From positions 6,523,488 through 6,587,487 of the forward strand of contig OZ004585.1 in assembly GCA_963924555.1 (NCBI GenBank): a stretch of 64,000 bases of DNA, written 5' to 3'. The position numbers and the translations under genes were made by a program. The stretch's first letter is position 1. Each line of letters begins with the position of its first letter. The notes beneath the pieces were generated by a model. It was not told the origin of the DNA and did not search any database. It saw only the letters and a program-made list of their open reading frames with translations. The stretch is from Crambe crambe. Taxonomy: Eukaryota > Porifera > Demospongiae > Poecilosclerida > Crambeidae. This document shows, piece by piece, positions 1 to 10,530 of this stretch.

Positions 1-63
1 GTATATAAGGATACTTGATTGGCCAAATTGTTTACATATTAATTTTTTTCTTTTCCAATTAAG

Positions 64-354
64 TGACTATAGATGTGAGGATTTTATCAAGTGAACTAAA
101 TGCAGTGCAGACAAAGTGGTATGAAATAGGCGTCCAGTTGGGCATAACAACAGACAAGCTCGACGCTTTCAAAGAAGATCGTAATATGACATCACGGTGT
201 TTTCTTGCAACTCTAAAGTACTGGGTAGATGGTAATACTGATATTCCAGTGTCCTGGGAATCAATCATCAAAGTTCTTAATGACCCTTTTGTTAACGAAC
301 CAGCACTGGCAAATCGTTTGCAGAGAAAACATTGTGTGGAAACTCCTAAGAAAG
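64..354 (+). CDS. Death-domain exon (paralogue of 55585-55875)
   Basis: This single 291-nt exon encodes a Death-fold domain of about 97 residues. It follows a pyrimidine-rich acceptor ending in AG at 62-63 and precedes a GT donor at 355, and it is phase 1 at both ends. The expected Death-domain skeleton is visible: WYEIGVQLGI, a conserved LD pair, the helix LKYWVDGN, then SWESIIKVL and a closing helix with NRL. Death domains are helical protein-interaction modules of apoptosis and innate signalling. It differs from the exon at 55585-55875 at about 20 residues and has the same length. The rest of its gene lies partly before the window. The fold is clear; the partner protein cannot be told. Confidence 0.85.
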
Positions 355-1352
355 GTACATACAGTAAATAACAAGTATCATAGTACTGCAACATTATTGA
401 GTCACAGCAAGCGAGTAAGTCTTTCTACAGTAATATTTGTTTCTCAATTAAGATTTTGCTATCCAGTTATGTAAGTGGCAGGCAGCTGCATACACAGAAA
501 GCCATAATGGTTACCGCACAGTACTTAGATAAGCCTTGTGCCTGCAATCCACTTATACCCATTGCTCTAGAAGCAATTTATGATGGTATGCACATGATGC
601 ACTTGTACATTTTGGAGTGTAGACCTAATAATTAATACAATAAGTAGCTAATATTGTAAATTGGGAAATTTTCGTTAGATAATAATTCATGTTTACGATC
701 AGTTTGCACTAAGATGCGTTAATTATGTGATCACTTCCTGTTTGGTGGCTTGTACTGATCCTTTAATTCAGCAAAACTCAGTGTCCTCTCTGATGTGGCA
801 GGGCTAACTAGTGAGATTTCGGCACGGGTACCTATCTTCAGTACACCGGATATCTCGATGCAAAATGGATTAGGCCTTGATACTTTCCATGTGGATAGCC
901 AACAGTATGAATTATAAAAAACTTAAGTCTAGCTTGAAAACACACTGAATTGCAGGACATTGAAATGTCACAAAAATCACTTCTTTTGGAGTGACACAAC
1001 AAACTTTCTACTCATAAAAGGTTTCTGAGACTTGAATGGAGGCTTAACTAGCCCTTTCTTTATAGTGTGGAGCAATCAGATTGCTTGTATGTTTAAAGGG
1101 TAACTGACATGAAAAAATTATTTCTCAGTTTATTACATTTTTGGGTTGTTTTGTGTGCCTACATTACTGGGAAGAAATATGAGAAGCATTGGTGGAAGTC
1201 TCACTGAGAAAATAGCAGTAGAAGTTGGCCATTTCATTTATATCCTGTTTGGGGCGGGGCTTACTTGTGATGTCATAGAGGGAACTCATTGTACAATCTC
1301 TATTGAAAATAATACAAATATTGGAGTCTGTGTTTCACATAAGATTTGATAC

Positions 1353-1880
1353 TTCCATTCCAAAGTTTGCACTAACAAATGCTAGGGTATGTTAAAGGCT
1401 GTAACAAAATTTCAAGTCCATGCCTCTGATCAAAGGTGAGCTATCCTTCACTACATACAAGATGTAAAAACAGGCTTTCTGAGCTGAGGCCAATCTAAGT
1501 ATGCTGTAGGTAGGGGCCTAAAAGTCTTAGATAGACTTACTGGAGTATGTGTGAGCTGTTTTAGATATGTGTGAGCTATACAGCACAAAGATGATGCCTA
1601 ATGGCTAGGCTAGCTGGCTAGTCAGCTTCTATGCTTAGTTTGACAACCAGTAGGTATGATGCCTTGTGCTGTATAGCTCACACATGCTCCAGTAAGTCTA
1701 TCTGAGAATTCTAGCCCCCTACCTACAGCATGATAAGCTGGTCATCAGCTCTGAGAGCTTGTTTCTACATTTTGAAGTGATTCTTTGGATATCTCACCTT
1801 TGGTAATAGTCATGAACTTCAAATTTTGGTATAACTTTTAGCATACTCTAAGATTAACTTGTGCAAAGTTTGGAGGGAAT
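1353..1880. repeat. Imperfect palindromic element (foldback MITE)
   Basis: The two arms mirror each other around about 1615. The left arm starts TTCCATTCCAAAGTTTGCAC and the right arm ends GTGCAAAGTTTGGAGGGAA. Inside, GTGTGAGCTATACAGCACAA is answered by TTGTGCTGTATAGCTCACAC. No open frame of note. Such long-arm palindromes are typical non-autonomous foldback elements. Confidence 0.7.
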
Positions 1881-2193
1881 ACACTGAACCACTGAACCAC
1901 AAATGCTTAACTGTTCTATCCCTCCCACCCCCCCCCCCCCCCTGTGACCTTCACCAAATTTCTTATCCTGTGTAATGAATTATCACTGAAACTTGTGAAA
2001 GTAGAATCTCAATAGAACAACCAGCAGACAATGATGGTGCCTTCCAACATCAAAGCTTTGTTACCTGATGTGCACGTGATTTAATTAAGTCAACATTTAA
2101 TATGTATTTTTTGTGCTTCCTTTGCATATACTCGAGCTCTTTGAACCATTCAGAATTACCCCGCCTTTACCCTACTAAGTTCCCAAATTCTTA

Positions 2194-2516
2194 TGGGAGT
2201 TGGTACCCACAGTTTGGTGGTTTTCGCATGATATCTCAAAATAGTGTTTAGTACATGCCAAACACTACACAATGTATGCAAGGAATTCAGCTGTTTACAT
2301 ACCACTAAGTGGTGGTATGGTCATTCACACTTGAGTAGCTTCAAACCACATGTTGATACAGTTGATTTCACATTGTGTAGGTGAACCATTTTGGGGTTTT
2401 TTAAAAATAAGTTCTTTAAAAAAAGCTGCATTTTGGTACAGGTTCTAGGGGCATGTATGAAGGCGTAGAAGTTCGACGAAATATCTTTGAAACCGCCAAA
2501 ATTGTGGGTACCAACT
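2194..2516. repeat. Inverted-repeat MITE with GGGAGTTGGTACCCACA ends
   Basis: The left end reads GGGAGTTGGTACCCACA and the right end is its complement, TGTGGGTACCAACTCCC. Subterminal homology continues for a few tens of bases. There is no coding capacity. The flanks are TTA-rich, so the target duplication is ambiguous. Confidence 0.6.
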
Positions 2517-2587
2517 CCCTTAAGTTAATTTACAATAATAATGCATCAATTGAGTCACTTCCACTTCCTTGCATGTATGAATTATAA

Positions 2588-2733
2588 GCCCCATTTACAC
2601 AGGGATTTGACCCAGATTCGCTTCACGTGTGAATGATAACAACCCAGATTCCAATCCGGGTAGCCCAACCCACATCAATTAGGAATCCGGATTGAATCTC
2701 CTGGGTTGGGCGTGTGTGTAAACACGGCTTTAG
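2588..2733. repeat. Small MITE with AAGCCC(C)ATTTACAC ends
   Basis: An element of about 145 bp has terminal inverted repeats AAGCCCCATTTACAC at the left and GTAAACACGGCTTT at the right. It contains two internal copies of a CCCAGATTC / GAATCC type word. It is non-coding. Confidence 0.5.
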
Positions 2734-3055
2734 ATAAGCTCTTCAGATTAATAAGTTGAGTGAGAATCAAGATGGTCACGTGTCAACACTTGTGTATAAT
2801 AATTTTTGGCTGCTGTCTCTTTCCAAGTAAGTAGTTTTTCTTGAACTGGTCGTTCATTGTGTGATGAATTATCACTGCATCTCAGTAAAACAACCAATCC
2901 AAAATTTTTGAAGACTTAGTGATTACCAATGGCACACATATTTTGCTCTCTCCCTTGGTTGAGTGATCCCTGTGTTCTTGGTGGTGAATCCTCTCACACC
3001 AAACTCTGACCACTGCTCTCTCCCGGTATCACTCCTGAGCATATAATGTTCTAAT

Positions 3056-3060
<5 letters not shown>

Positions 3061-3119
<59 letters not shown>
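3061..3119 (+). repeat. (CT)n microsatellite
   Basis: An uninterrupted CT dinucleotide run of nearly 60 bases is followed by CAAGCAG, a possible splice acceptor. Two other CT runs in this window sit directly before convincing exons. Here I could not find a good donor downstream, so no exon is called. Confidence 0.9.
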
Positions 3120-3122
<3 letters not shown>

Positions 3123-3388
3123 CAGACATAGAGCAGATACATGAGTCTAGCTGTTATTTTGTCCAGCATTTTCTGATTATAGCTAGTATTATAAATAGAG
3201 AAGATCTGTCAAATGGTTCTACTAATTACAAAAATGGTCTAATTAATCACCCTGGACAAAACCACACAATAACAGACAATTTACATAATAAGATACCGAC
3301 CTTCGCAAAGAAGTGTGTACTTTATAATCCTGTCCTTACCTGTCAATTAGTGATACAACCATTGATGCTTACTTCTATTTTCAAGCAG

Positions 3389-3433
3389 GAATTGCACAAC
3401 CTACCACTCAAGTATCTTCTCAGGTGAAGCGAG
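3389..3433 (+). CDS. Short Thr/Ser/Gln linker exon
   Basis: A 45-nt candidate exon lies between the acceptor TTTTCAAGCAG and the strong donor GTGAGTAA. It is phase 1 at both ends and so fits the surrounding Death-domain exons. It would encode about 15 residues, IAQPTTQVSSQVKR, a polar and basic linker. Support is only the splice sites, the phase match and an open frame. Confidence 0.45.
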
Positions 3434-3477
3434 GTGAGTAAAGTCACTATAGTACGCCATTGCATTTATGTTCAATA

Positions 3478-3690
3478 TTATCATCATCCAGACTGGTTCT
3501 GGCATCTGTCAATACCATCACTAGCAATCATCTGTGCTTTCTCCTGTGAGTTATGACAGTTGTAGTCTGTACTGTGTATACATTGTATTTATGGTCATCA
3601 TCTATTCTAGACCAATTCTGGTATCCGTCAATGAAATGGATTGTATTACCATCACTAGCAATTATCTGTGCTCTCTCCTGTAAGCTGACA
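3478..3690. repeat. Direct duplication of a roughly 90-bp segment
   Basis: The segment at about 3478-3550 (containing ATCACTAGCAATCATCTGTG) is repeated at about 3595-3690 with scattered changes and a small length difference. Both strands are partly open, but neither copy shows a recognisable domain, so I treat it as non-coding duplication. Confidence 0.5.
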
Positions 3691-4658
3691 ATAAATATAG
3701 TATGGCTTTTACCTCTTTTTTTAATAGACAAATTGGTTGTATCATCCAATAGAGGTGAGTGCTATAGACAGAGATAATGTTTTATAGAGTAACTAATGCC
3801 TTTAGTCTTATTCAGTAAATTTTTATTCCATATATCCAGCCAACATGTGCATACATTATACTGCATAATAGTAGCTATAGCTTACGCTAAAATGTACCAG
3901 TGTGTATAGAGAACCTCATTTCTTCCTCCACCATGTTACACTTTTAGCCGTAAGCTATGGGTAGCTTCAATATTATGTGGTATCATAACTCTTTTGAAAT
4001 GATCTGATAAAATATCAGATCATGAGAAGAGTATCGGCCATGTTATGACATGGTTTTGAAATAGATACTTTCCTATGTGGAATGGGATGTATTGATGTCA
4101 GACCATGACCAGACATTTGACCTTTTGACCCAGTAAATTGCCTATGGCAGACTGTTATAATCCTCACTGTGTGGGGATTATTGACTGGATATATGGAACA
4201 GATTGACCCATTTCCTTGCATAATCCGTACACTTGTTTACTTGTCTAATCTTTTTGCCAAATCTTTTAATAGCTAATGGTTTACTTTATCTATACATGAA
4301 TGAATGAATGTAGGAGTTAATTTCTATGTGAATGCAGGTACCAATATTCCCCATCAGCTGTCTAAGGATCAGAGAGAGGTAGGATTTCATACCAGCACCT
4401 AGTTGTACAGACAACGGTGAACTCTCCAATAGCTTGTTGTAGCTACAATGAAATCCAAACACTCTCATAAAATCATCTAAAACAATCAATCAGTACTTTT
4501 AGTGCAGTGGTATCTTCTCTGAATGTCACCGATATAAGGGCAGGCCCAATTGAAACGGTTGATCTTATAACAAATAAATTTCAAGGCCAGAATTAACCTC
4601 CTGCCACTCACTACATGTGCTTTCATTCCCTTCCTCCCTTTCCCTTCCCTCTGCGTAG

Positions 4659-4794
4659 AGTATCACTACTCCTCACAATGTCAGCAAACCAGATGAATCG
4701 GATGATGGTGAGCAGAAAAAGAGAGTCAGCAAACCAGATGATGAATCAGATGACGGATCAGAGAAGCCCAGAGAACAGCAACAAGATACCAAAG
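4659..4794 (+). CDS. Linker exon: two B cassettes with a SINE-like tail
   Basis: This exon starts after the acceptor CCTCTGCGTAG and ends at a GT donor at 4795; it enters in phase 0 and leaves in phase 1. It encodes about 45 charged residues built from two similar units, NVSKPDESDDG and KKRVSKPDDESDDG, followed by EKPREQQQDTK. The first part is homologous to the small exon at 47149-47194, including the CT-rich tract before it. The last 25-30 bases and the donor resemble a repeat whose other copies carry CAGAGAAGAGCAACAA, so the 3' end may have been exonised from a repeat. It is probably a flexible acidic/basic linker between Death domains. Confidence 0.6.
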
Positions 4795-4814
4795 GTACAT
4801 GTAGCTCTGGGCTG

Positions 4815-4990
4815 GGCTTTTTTTTGTTTTCCAAGGACAACTGCATGCTAAGTAGTTTAGAGAAAAGGCAGAATAAAAAATGTGAACAATACATAAAATC
4901 AGTGGGTGGGGTTTCGAACTGGCACTACAAAGTGCCAACTAAACCCAGAGAAGAGCAACAAGATACCAAAGGTAGAAGCTGGTAATTTTC
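4815..4990 (+). repeat. SINE-like repeat copy
   Basis: It contains GGGTTTCGAACT, similar to a tRNA-type B box, followed by ACTACAAAGTGCCAACTAAA. Related copies are seen near 14745-15290, 44440-44710 and 48570-48760. The copy at 48570 lies at the same place relative to a B-cassette exon, which implies that exon and intron were duplicated together. Confidence 0.45.
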
Positions 4991-5256
4991 CACATGACTC
5001 TGCATGTCTCCATGCACGAAGCTTTCATGGCTGACTAGTGCTATGTTTGAAGTCTTTCTACTTTAGTCTAGGCTCTAAAACTTTATTTGATCAAGCATTG
5101 AGTCAAATTGGCAACATCAATCACGTAGCTACCAATATAAAGAAAAGAAAATGTCGTCCTGCTAGTCTCACTGAACTATCTCTGTTTTAGCAATGACTGA
5201 GAACTATAGAAGATGGCAATTGTACTGAGATGGGAAGAACAAACCTCATTTTATTA

Positions 5257-5900
5257 ACCCTCAGCACATGTGCAAGGGTTACAATACTAAGATGTGTGTG
5301 TTACATCCACCACACTGCCAGGAACGCGCTTGAATTTCAGAATGTCTAGATGATACTTTCCAGTGTTTAAATTGAGCAGATTTTTGGAAAAGGCTTTATT
5401 CCATGTGGTATGGAGTCCATACTACATTTTTAAAAAAAAAATACTGCTTGGAGAGTTGTACAGATATTATTAATCATGCAGGTATAAAGACAGTAGCAGC
5501 TAGCTAATGGCTGAATAGAACAACACTGTCATAGAATTGTTTAAAAAAATGAAATACTTAATACCTCCTGCTCATACAATCTGCAAACACATACACAATC
5601 AGCGTTTCATCTAGGAATTTCACTTTGGGGGGGAGGCTCACCAATTGCGTGGCCATAGGCCACGGCGAGGGGGAGGGTGCGGGAAATTTTACTTATGTTT
5701 GGAGGACTCATTGTTGGCTAATTTGCCACAAATTCAAATACTCTATTAGGGAGGGGATTACATCTCTTTCAATAAGTATAGCTATAGCTATAAACCTTAT
5801 GAACATAAATAAATTTGGGGGGGGGGAAGCTTCCCCCCCCCAGTAGATGAAACCCTGACAATTATATTGATACTAAGCACTCTTAGTGTGCACTGAGGGT
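5257..5900. mobile_element. TA-flanked DNA transposon, ACCCTCAGCAC ends
   Basis: Terminal inverted repeats ACCCTCAGCAC at the left and GTGCACTGAGGGT at the right are flanked by TA on both sides, as expected for a Tc1/mariner-type target duplication. The left end also forms a hairpin (AACCCT... AGGGTT). It has no transposase and is non-autonomous. It carries a nested MITE at 5600-5857. The element at 11676-12359 belongs to the same family. Confidence 0.65.
5600..5857. mobile_element. Nested MITE, CAGSGTTTCATCTA ends, ACAAT duplication
   Basis: The ends CAGCGTTTCATCTA and TAGATGAAACCCTG are inverted repeats. The five bases before (5595-5599) and after (5858-5862) are both ACAAT, a clean target-site duplication. 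G-rich and C-rich runs lie near both ends. A second copy is at 35274-35595. Confidence 0.75.
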
Positions 5901-6146
5901 TAGCAATTCAGTGATTTTTACAATTTTCTACTTGATATTTCTAAAAGCCATGGCACTGAAGTGCAGAGGCAGAATCTACCATGCATATGTACTTCCCTTG
6001 GTGTCTAATTATACTGAAGGCTGTGGCTCTGGGTTATAGAATTGCAAAATGGTTGTTCGATCCCTGCATCTAAACTATATACTTGATATGACTTGGTATG
6101 TAAATTTTCAACTGCATGCATGACATTTTTTGACTTTAATGTTCAG

Positions 6147-6386
6147 AACATGCTATATCTGACCAGACTAGTATAAAGGATGAAGCTAGTGAGGATGGAG
6201 CTAGTAAGGATGGAGCTAGTAAGGATGGAGCTAGTGAGGATGGAGCTAGTAAGGATGGAGTTAGTAAGGATGGAGCTAGTGAGGATGGAGCTAGTAAGGA
6301 TGGAGCTAGTAAGGATGGAGCTAGTGAGGATGGAGCTAGTGAGGATGGAGCTAGTAAGGATGGAGCTAGTAATTGGACAAATGAAG
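6147..6386 (+). CDS. DGAS[KE] pentapeptide-repeat exon
   Basis: A 240-nt exon, phase 1 to phase 1, lies between an acceptor TTAATGTTCAG and a GT donor at 6387. It begins HAISDQTSIKDEAS and then runs through about a dozen copies of a 15-bp unit encoding DGAS plus alternating K or E, ending NWTNEG. This is an in-frame minisatellite. Unit count should vary between alleles. The product is a hydrophilic, probably disordered spacer placed before the next Death domain. Long open frames on the other strand and in other frames here are by-products of the repeat. Confidence 0.7.
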
Positions 6387-6632
6387 GTATGGTAATTACA
6401 GCTACCAGACACAACAATTAATATTAGAGTCGGACCCCCTCAATATTTTTTGCATACCCTTTAACATGGAGCCTCAGAATTCATATTTAAGTCACCTTGG
6501 CTTTTTTTCATGTATTTTGAGTGATCGAAAGGTCACTTCACCTTATGATAGAGCATGGGTCATTCTCTATTAGCAACCAGTCTGTGGTACTACTAGTATG
6601 AAATTCCAATGGTGCTCATCTTTTTCCTCCAG

Positions 6633-6902
6633 ACAAAACTGGCCTATTTCTAAATGTCAACGAAGTTATACAGTTCCTAAACAAAGAAGATTTCCCTGCT
6701 GGAAAAGCTAAAAAGCTGGGTGCGTATCTGGACTTACCACAGGGACAACTTTTTACTTTTAAAACAAACCATCCCAATAATGCTGATGGAGTGTTAATGG
6801 ATGTGATCAATTGGTGGATTAACAACAAAGAAGCTTCATGGGACAAACTTGCTACTGCTCTGAAAGAATGTGGTCATGCAATGATGGCAAAGAAGATACA
6901 AA
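6633..6902 (+). CDS. Death-domain exon
   Basis: This 270-nt exon is phase 1 at both ends, with acceptor TTTTTCCTCCAG and donor GTAAGAAT. It encodes about 90 residues beginning KTGLFLNVNEVIQFLNK. The Death-fold pattern is present: AKKLGAYLDLP, then a helix with VINWWINN, then ASWDKLATALKE and AMMAKKI. The sequence is divergent from the exons at 64 and 55585. It sits after the acidic repeat exon and before a basic linker exon, consistent with a multi-Death adaptor architecture. The AT-rich intron after it carries the same GGCAGGCAGCTGCAT word that follows the other two Death exons. Confidence 0.75.
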
Positions 6903-7107
6903 GTAAGAATTACTAGGCTCGTATTTCAATTCTTTGCTGTAAATGGCAGGCAGCTGCATGCATAGAAAGCTCTAATACTTGCCACAAAAGTCTAGTGCCT
7001 AGCTCCTACTATCCACCATACCATAACAAAGCCATGTAGAGACCTAGCTCCACTCCCTCACTTAATAATTTTAGTGGGGATTTTTAAATACTGTAATGTT
7101 CTTCTAG

Positions 7108-7203
7108 GAAGAGACAAAGATGTGAACAATGGTGGGAAGCAAAGTGCAAGACAGAGTTTGAGGCAACGAAAACCTGACAAGTATGAGGCAATAGATCAAC
7201 CAG
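7108..7203 (+). CDS. Basic linker exon
   Basis: A 96-nt exon, phase 1 to phase 1, follows the acceptor GTTCTTCTAG and precedes GTATGAAT. It encodes about 32 residues rich in R, K and Q (NNGGKQSARQSLRQRKPDK, then YEAIDQP). Joined to the preceding Death exon it gives an uninterrupted frame. It is possibly a nuclear-localisation or nucleic-acid-binding linker; this is only inferred from charge. Confidence 0.55.
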
Positions 7204-7794
7204 GTATGAATTTATCTCTGCACCGGAGTGCCAACACACAGTGCTGAAGGCAACAGTATGTATGTAGTACATACCAGCATGTGCACGACAATTGTGCAAG
7301 TGCACATGTGCAAAGCTTCCTAGGGGAAAAAATGGCAGATATTTTAGACACTAACTTCTGGAGAAATGTGCGGAATCATCATAGTGGAAGTCAGAACTAA
7401 GAATAAGCGACTAGATCATAGCTAAGCAAAACTTACGTACTTCTAGCTTGTAGGCCATCCTCTACGTTGTGATTTTTTGTCTAAGAAGCCAGGGAGTAAG
7501 CTATGATAAAATACAGGTCAAATCATGCCAGCTGGCATAAACGAGTTGTGTCAATGCTGCTACTGAGCATGCACACTCTTCTGTTGACATGGCATTGGCA
7601 ACAAGGCAGTAGCTAGTGATGAAAATAATTGTCCAGCTGCACTGCCCAGGCCATGTTAGCTACATATTATATGCTCCTCCCCACATCAAAGAGCTGAAGC
7701 ACTGTACTAACCAATAGCAAACAAGACTGTATACAATAAAGGCATATTGACTGGTATAGCTAACAATAGGATTTAATTTTTGTTGGCAAAAGTT

Positions 7795-8180
7795 TATCAG
7801 AGAGTACGATAGTACTCTCTAAGTAGGGATGGCACGGATGCTCCATTGGAGTAGTACTTAATATTTTCTTTCATAACTCCAGAATGCTTACCTCCTGCAG
7901 TCAGCAACTCCTAACCTGAAGACAGAACACCTTCAACATGCTAGGACTCAAATATGAAGAGCAGAGAACAAACCAGTATCATTTTACAGCGACTTCAAAA
8001 ATCGCCGTTTTCATCTGGTCGTTCATCATCATCATCATCATTATCAAACAACTTATTTCAGAAACGGTTCATTCAAATGCTATAATTCTTATACCAATCT
8101 ATTCAGAAATGACTGCGCTATAATCCTTTACCTTTAAATTGACATGTTCAAAAATAGCACGTCAGTTTCCAACTTGTTAG
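7795..8180. repeat. Element end with terminal hairpin, plus dispersed repeat
   Basis: At 7797 a terminal hairpin (AGAGAGT...ACTCTCT followed by AAGTAGGGATGG) matches the ends of the transposon at 21772-24205. The stretch 7965-8180 (ATTTTACAGCGACTTC onwards, with an ATC run) recurs at 22425-22610. It is non-coding. Confidence 0.5.
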
Positions 8181-8573
8181 CTTTCAACCTACAACGAGGC
8201 AGACATTTTTATGCCCTGCCCCGTACAGGTGATTCTTGGACTTTGACCTCGCAACTGATTAGTGAATCTGTCATTAGCTTTTTCTCTTGATGTTGGTCTC
8301 TCGATGCTCAGAGCGTAAACCCTAGGCACTAGTCTGGTTATGAATCAACCCTTGATGCAACAGTATATCAGGTACATATCAGTAAAGGCCTTAAAAATTA
8401 GGTTAATGGCAATCTTATTATAAACTGTATAGATCTTCCAGATCAGTCAGCTCATACAATATTATGATGAAATCTGCAATGAACTACATAGCTACAATGC
8501 ATGAACTTTAACTTTTGATAGCATCTAATTGCCTATAATAAAATAATAGAACATTATGTCAAAAAAGATGATG

Positions 8574-8890
8574 AACAAATAAAGGGAAAAATATTTATTC
8601 TAAATAAAAAAGAGAAGTAGGGATGGTTGTGTGTGGTTCAAAAAAGTTCAGCAACAAGAGAGTGAACTTCAGTCAAGTAACCCCTTACCCATCACCAACT
8701 ACGAGCCAACTATTCCTACTTCACTCCCTTTATATCTCATCATGGGAGTGAAGTAGGAATATTTGGCTCGTAGTTGGTGATGGATAAGGGGTTACTTGAC
8801 TGAAGTTCACTCTCTTGTTGCTGAACTTTTTTGAACCGCACACAGCCATCCCTACTTCTCTTTTTTATTTAGAATAATCCTTTACTTGTG
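8574..8890. repeat. Foldback MITE, long near-perfect hairpin
   Basis: Arms of about 120 bp are complementary: GTTCAGCAACAAGAGAGTGA at the left is answered by TCACTCTCTTGTTGCTGAAC at the right. The outer ends carry TCTAAATAAAAAAG and GTAGGGATGG, shared with several other hairpins of this window. Confidence 0.8.
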
Positions 8891-9330
8891 AGAATTAGCT
8901 ACAGTGGTGCATGACAGTTTGCAAGTTAGCTGCATGCAGACTGGCTAAGCATTAAGTGAGCACAGTTTCCTTAAAAAGGGTGTGGTTAGGCAAAGTGGGC
9001 ATGGTCGGGTAAAAAAAAATTTTTTCCATGCGCAAGTGCGCGAATATTTCACCATGAACCTCCCCCTCCTTCAAAAAATCTCGGATCCACCACTGTTGAT
9101 TGCTTAGCTAGCTATCTATTCTGGCCAGATGGCCACTCCTCAGTATACATGCTCATCCTACATGGCTGTACGTATAACTAGTCTGCTCACTTTATCATGC
9201 CAGTGTGTGCACCTCCAACTACACAAATTTTGTTAATAATCTTCCACATCCAGAGGAATATTAGATTTTAAAAGGCTATGTTATGAATTTCTATATAATA
9301 GCTAATTTAGTACAAAGAAAAAGAATGGAA

Positions 9331-9979
9331 ACAAGTGAGCGCAAAAAATTTCTTCTGAATAAAAAGTGAAATATGGATAGCCATAAAATTCAGCTGCATT
9401 CCTATCACTCCCACGCCTCCCAACTTAAATCCCTACTCTTCACTCCCCCTTCAGCAATAAGTGAGTAAAATTCAGCTGCATTCCTATCACTCCTAGCCCT
9501 CCTAATTTCAATAACCACACCTCCCAACTTAAATCCCTACTCTTCATTCCCCCTTCAGCAATAAGTGAGTCAAGTAATCCCTTACCTGTACCCCATCACC
9601 AAACTCAAGAATCACAGCAATAAAAACTACTATTCCTACTTCACTCCTAAAGAGGCCTAGGAGTGAAGTAGGAATAGTAGTTTTGTAATAATATTATTGC
9701 TGTGATTCTTGAGTTTGGTGATGGGTATGGGTAAGGGGTTACTTGACTCACTTATTGCTGAGTAGGGATTTAAGTTGGGAGGCATGGTTATTGAAATTAG
9801 GAAGGCTAGGAGTGATAGGAATGCAGCTGAATTTTACTCACTTATTGCTGAAGGGGGAGTGAAGAGTAGGGATTTAAGTTGGGAGGCGTGGTTATTGAAA
9901 TTAGGAGGGCTAGGAGTGATAGGAATGCAGCTGAATTTTATGGCTATCCCTACTTCACTTTTTAATTTTTTGCGCTCAT
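9331..9979. repeat. Large foldback MITE with internal repeats
   Basis: A palindrome of about 650 bp starts ACAAGTGAGCGCAAAAAAT and is centred near 9655. Each arm contains two direct copies of an AATTCAGCTGCATTCCTATC block. The open frame on the plus strand within the right arm is a by-product. A related fragment lies at 58480-58640. Confidence 0.8.
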
Positions 9980-10108
9980 AAAAAAAGTGTTACATATGGT
10001 ATATATTACACACGGGGGGAGGGGGGAAGCTCTCAAAGAGAGACCTAAATCAAGCTTATAAGGGGTAATATAATGAAGATATGCATGTTTGAGATATATG
10101 AATAGGTC

Positions 10109-10530
10109 TAGTGGCATATCTAGAATTTGAGCTAGGAGGGTGCTGTATACTGCGTGCGAAATTTTCACGAATCACGCCCACTTTTGATTAACCACACCCT
10201 CTTTATTATGCCCAGATGTATTAGCTACCCTACTTTACCAGCGTACAGGATCAGAAGTGAGAAGGCATTCAGTTTGAGATAAAGAATCACAGAGATTTTA
10301 GATCGAGATGTGCATTATTTAGGGTAAAAACGTGACGGGGCGCATGCGCCTCACCGATGTGATAATTGAACTCTGTGCACTCATGCTCTCTTTCTGTAAG
10401 GGTAATAACTGCTTGCTAGATGATCAGTTTAATTGGATAGATAACTATAGAAGCGAGCCTACTGAAAAAGCTAGCTAGCAGCTGAGGGGGGTGCTCGAGC
10501 ACCCTAAGCACCTCGCTAGATACGCCACTG
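10109..10530. mobile_element. MITE with AGTGGCRTATCTAG ends
   Basis: The left end TAGTGGCATATCTAGAATTT and the right end CTAGATACGCCACTG are inverted. The interior has ACGCCCACTTTTG type words common to hAT-like MITEs of animals. It is non-autonomous. Confidence 0.5.

Larger units (their letters stand above)
355..3388 (+). other. Long intron-like stretch filled with repeats
   Basis: I see no convincing coding exon in these 3 kb. The stretch holds a palindromic repeat, two smaller inverted-repeat elements (each listed separately), a poly-C run at about 1929-1942 and a CT microsatellite. A short sequence at 479-503 (GGCAGGCAGCTGCATAC) recurs downstream of the Death exons at 6902 and 55875, so exon and part of the flanking intron seem to have been copied together or hit by the same repeat. 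Confidence 0.5.

Noticed and set aside
3120-3200. Possible exon after the first CT run (acceptor CAAGCAG)
   Set aside because: No acceptable donor within the open stretch, so it is not called.
4944-4975. Apparent second copy of the exon end CAACAAGATACCAAAG
   Set aside because: It lacks an acceptor and lies inside the SINE-like repeat; the repeat, not an exon duplication, explains it.
6136-6417. Long repetitive open frames such as LVRME and SILTS repeats on both strands
   Set aside because: They are other-frame and antisense readings of the DGAS-encoding 15-bp repeat; only the phase-1 frame fits the splice sites.
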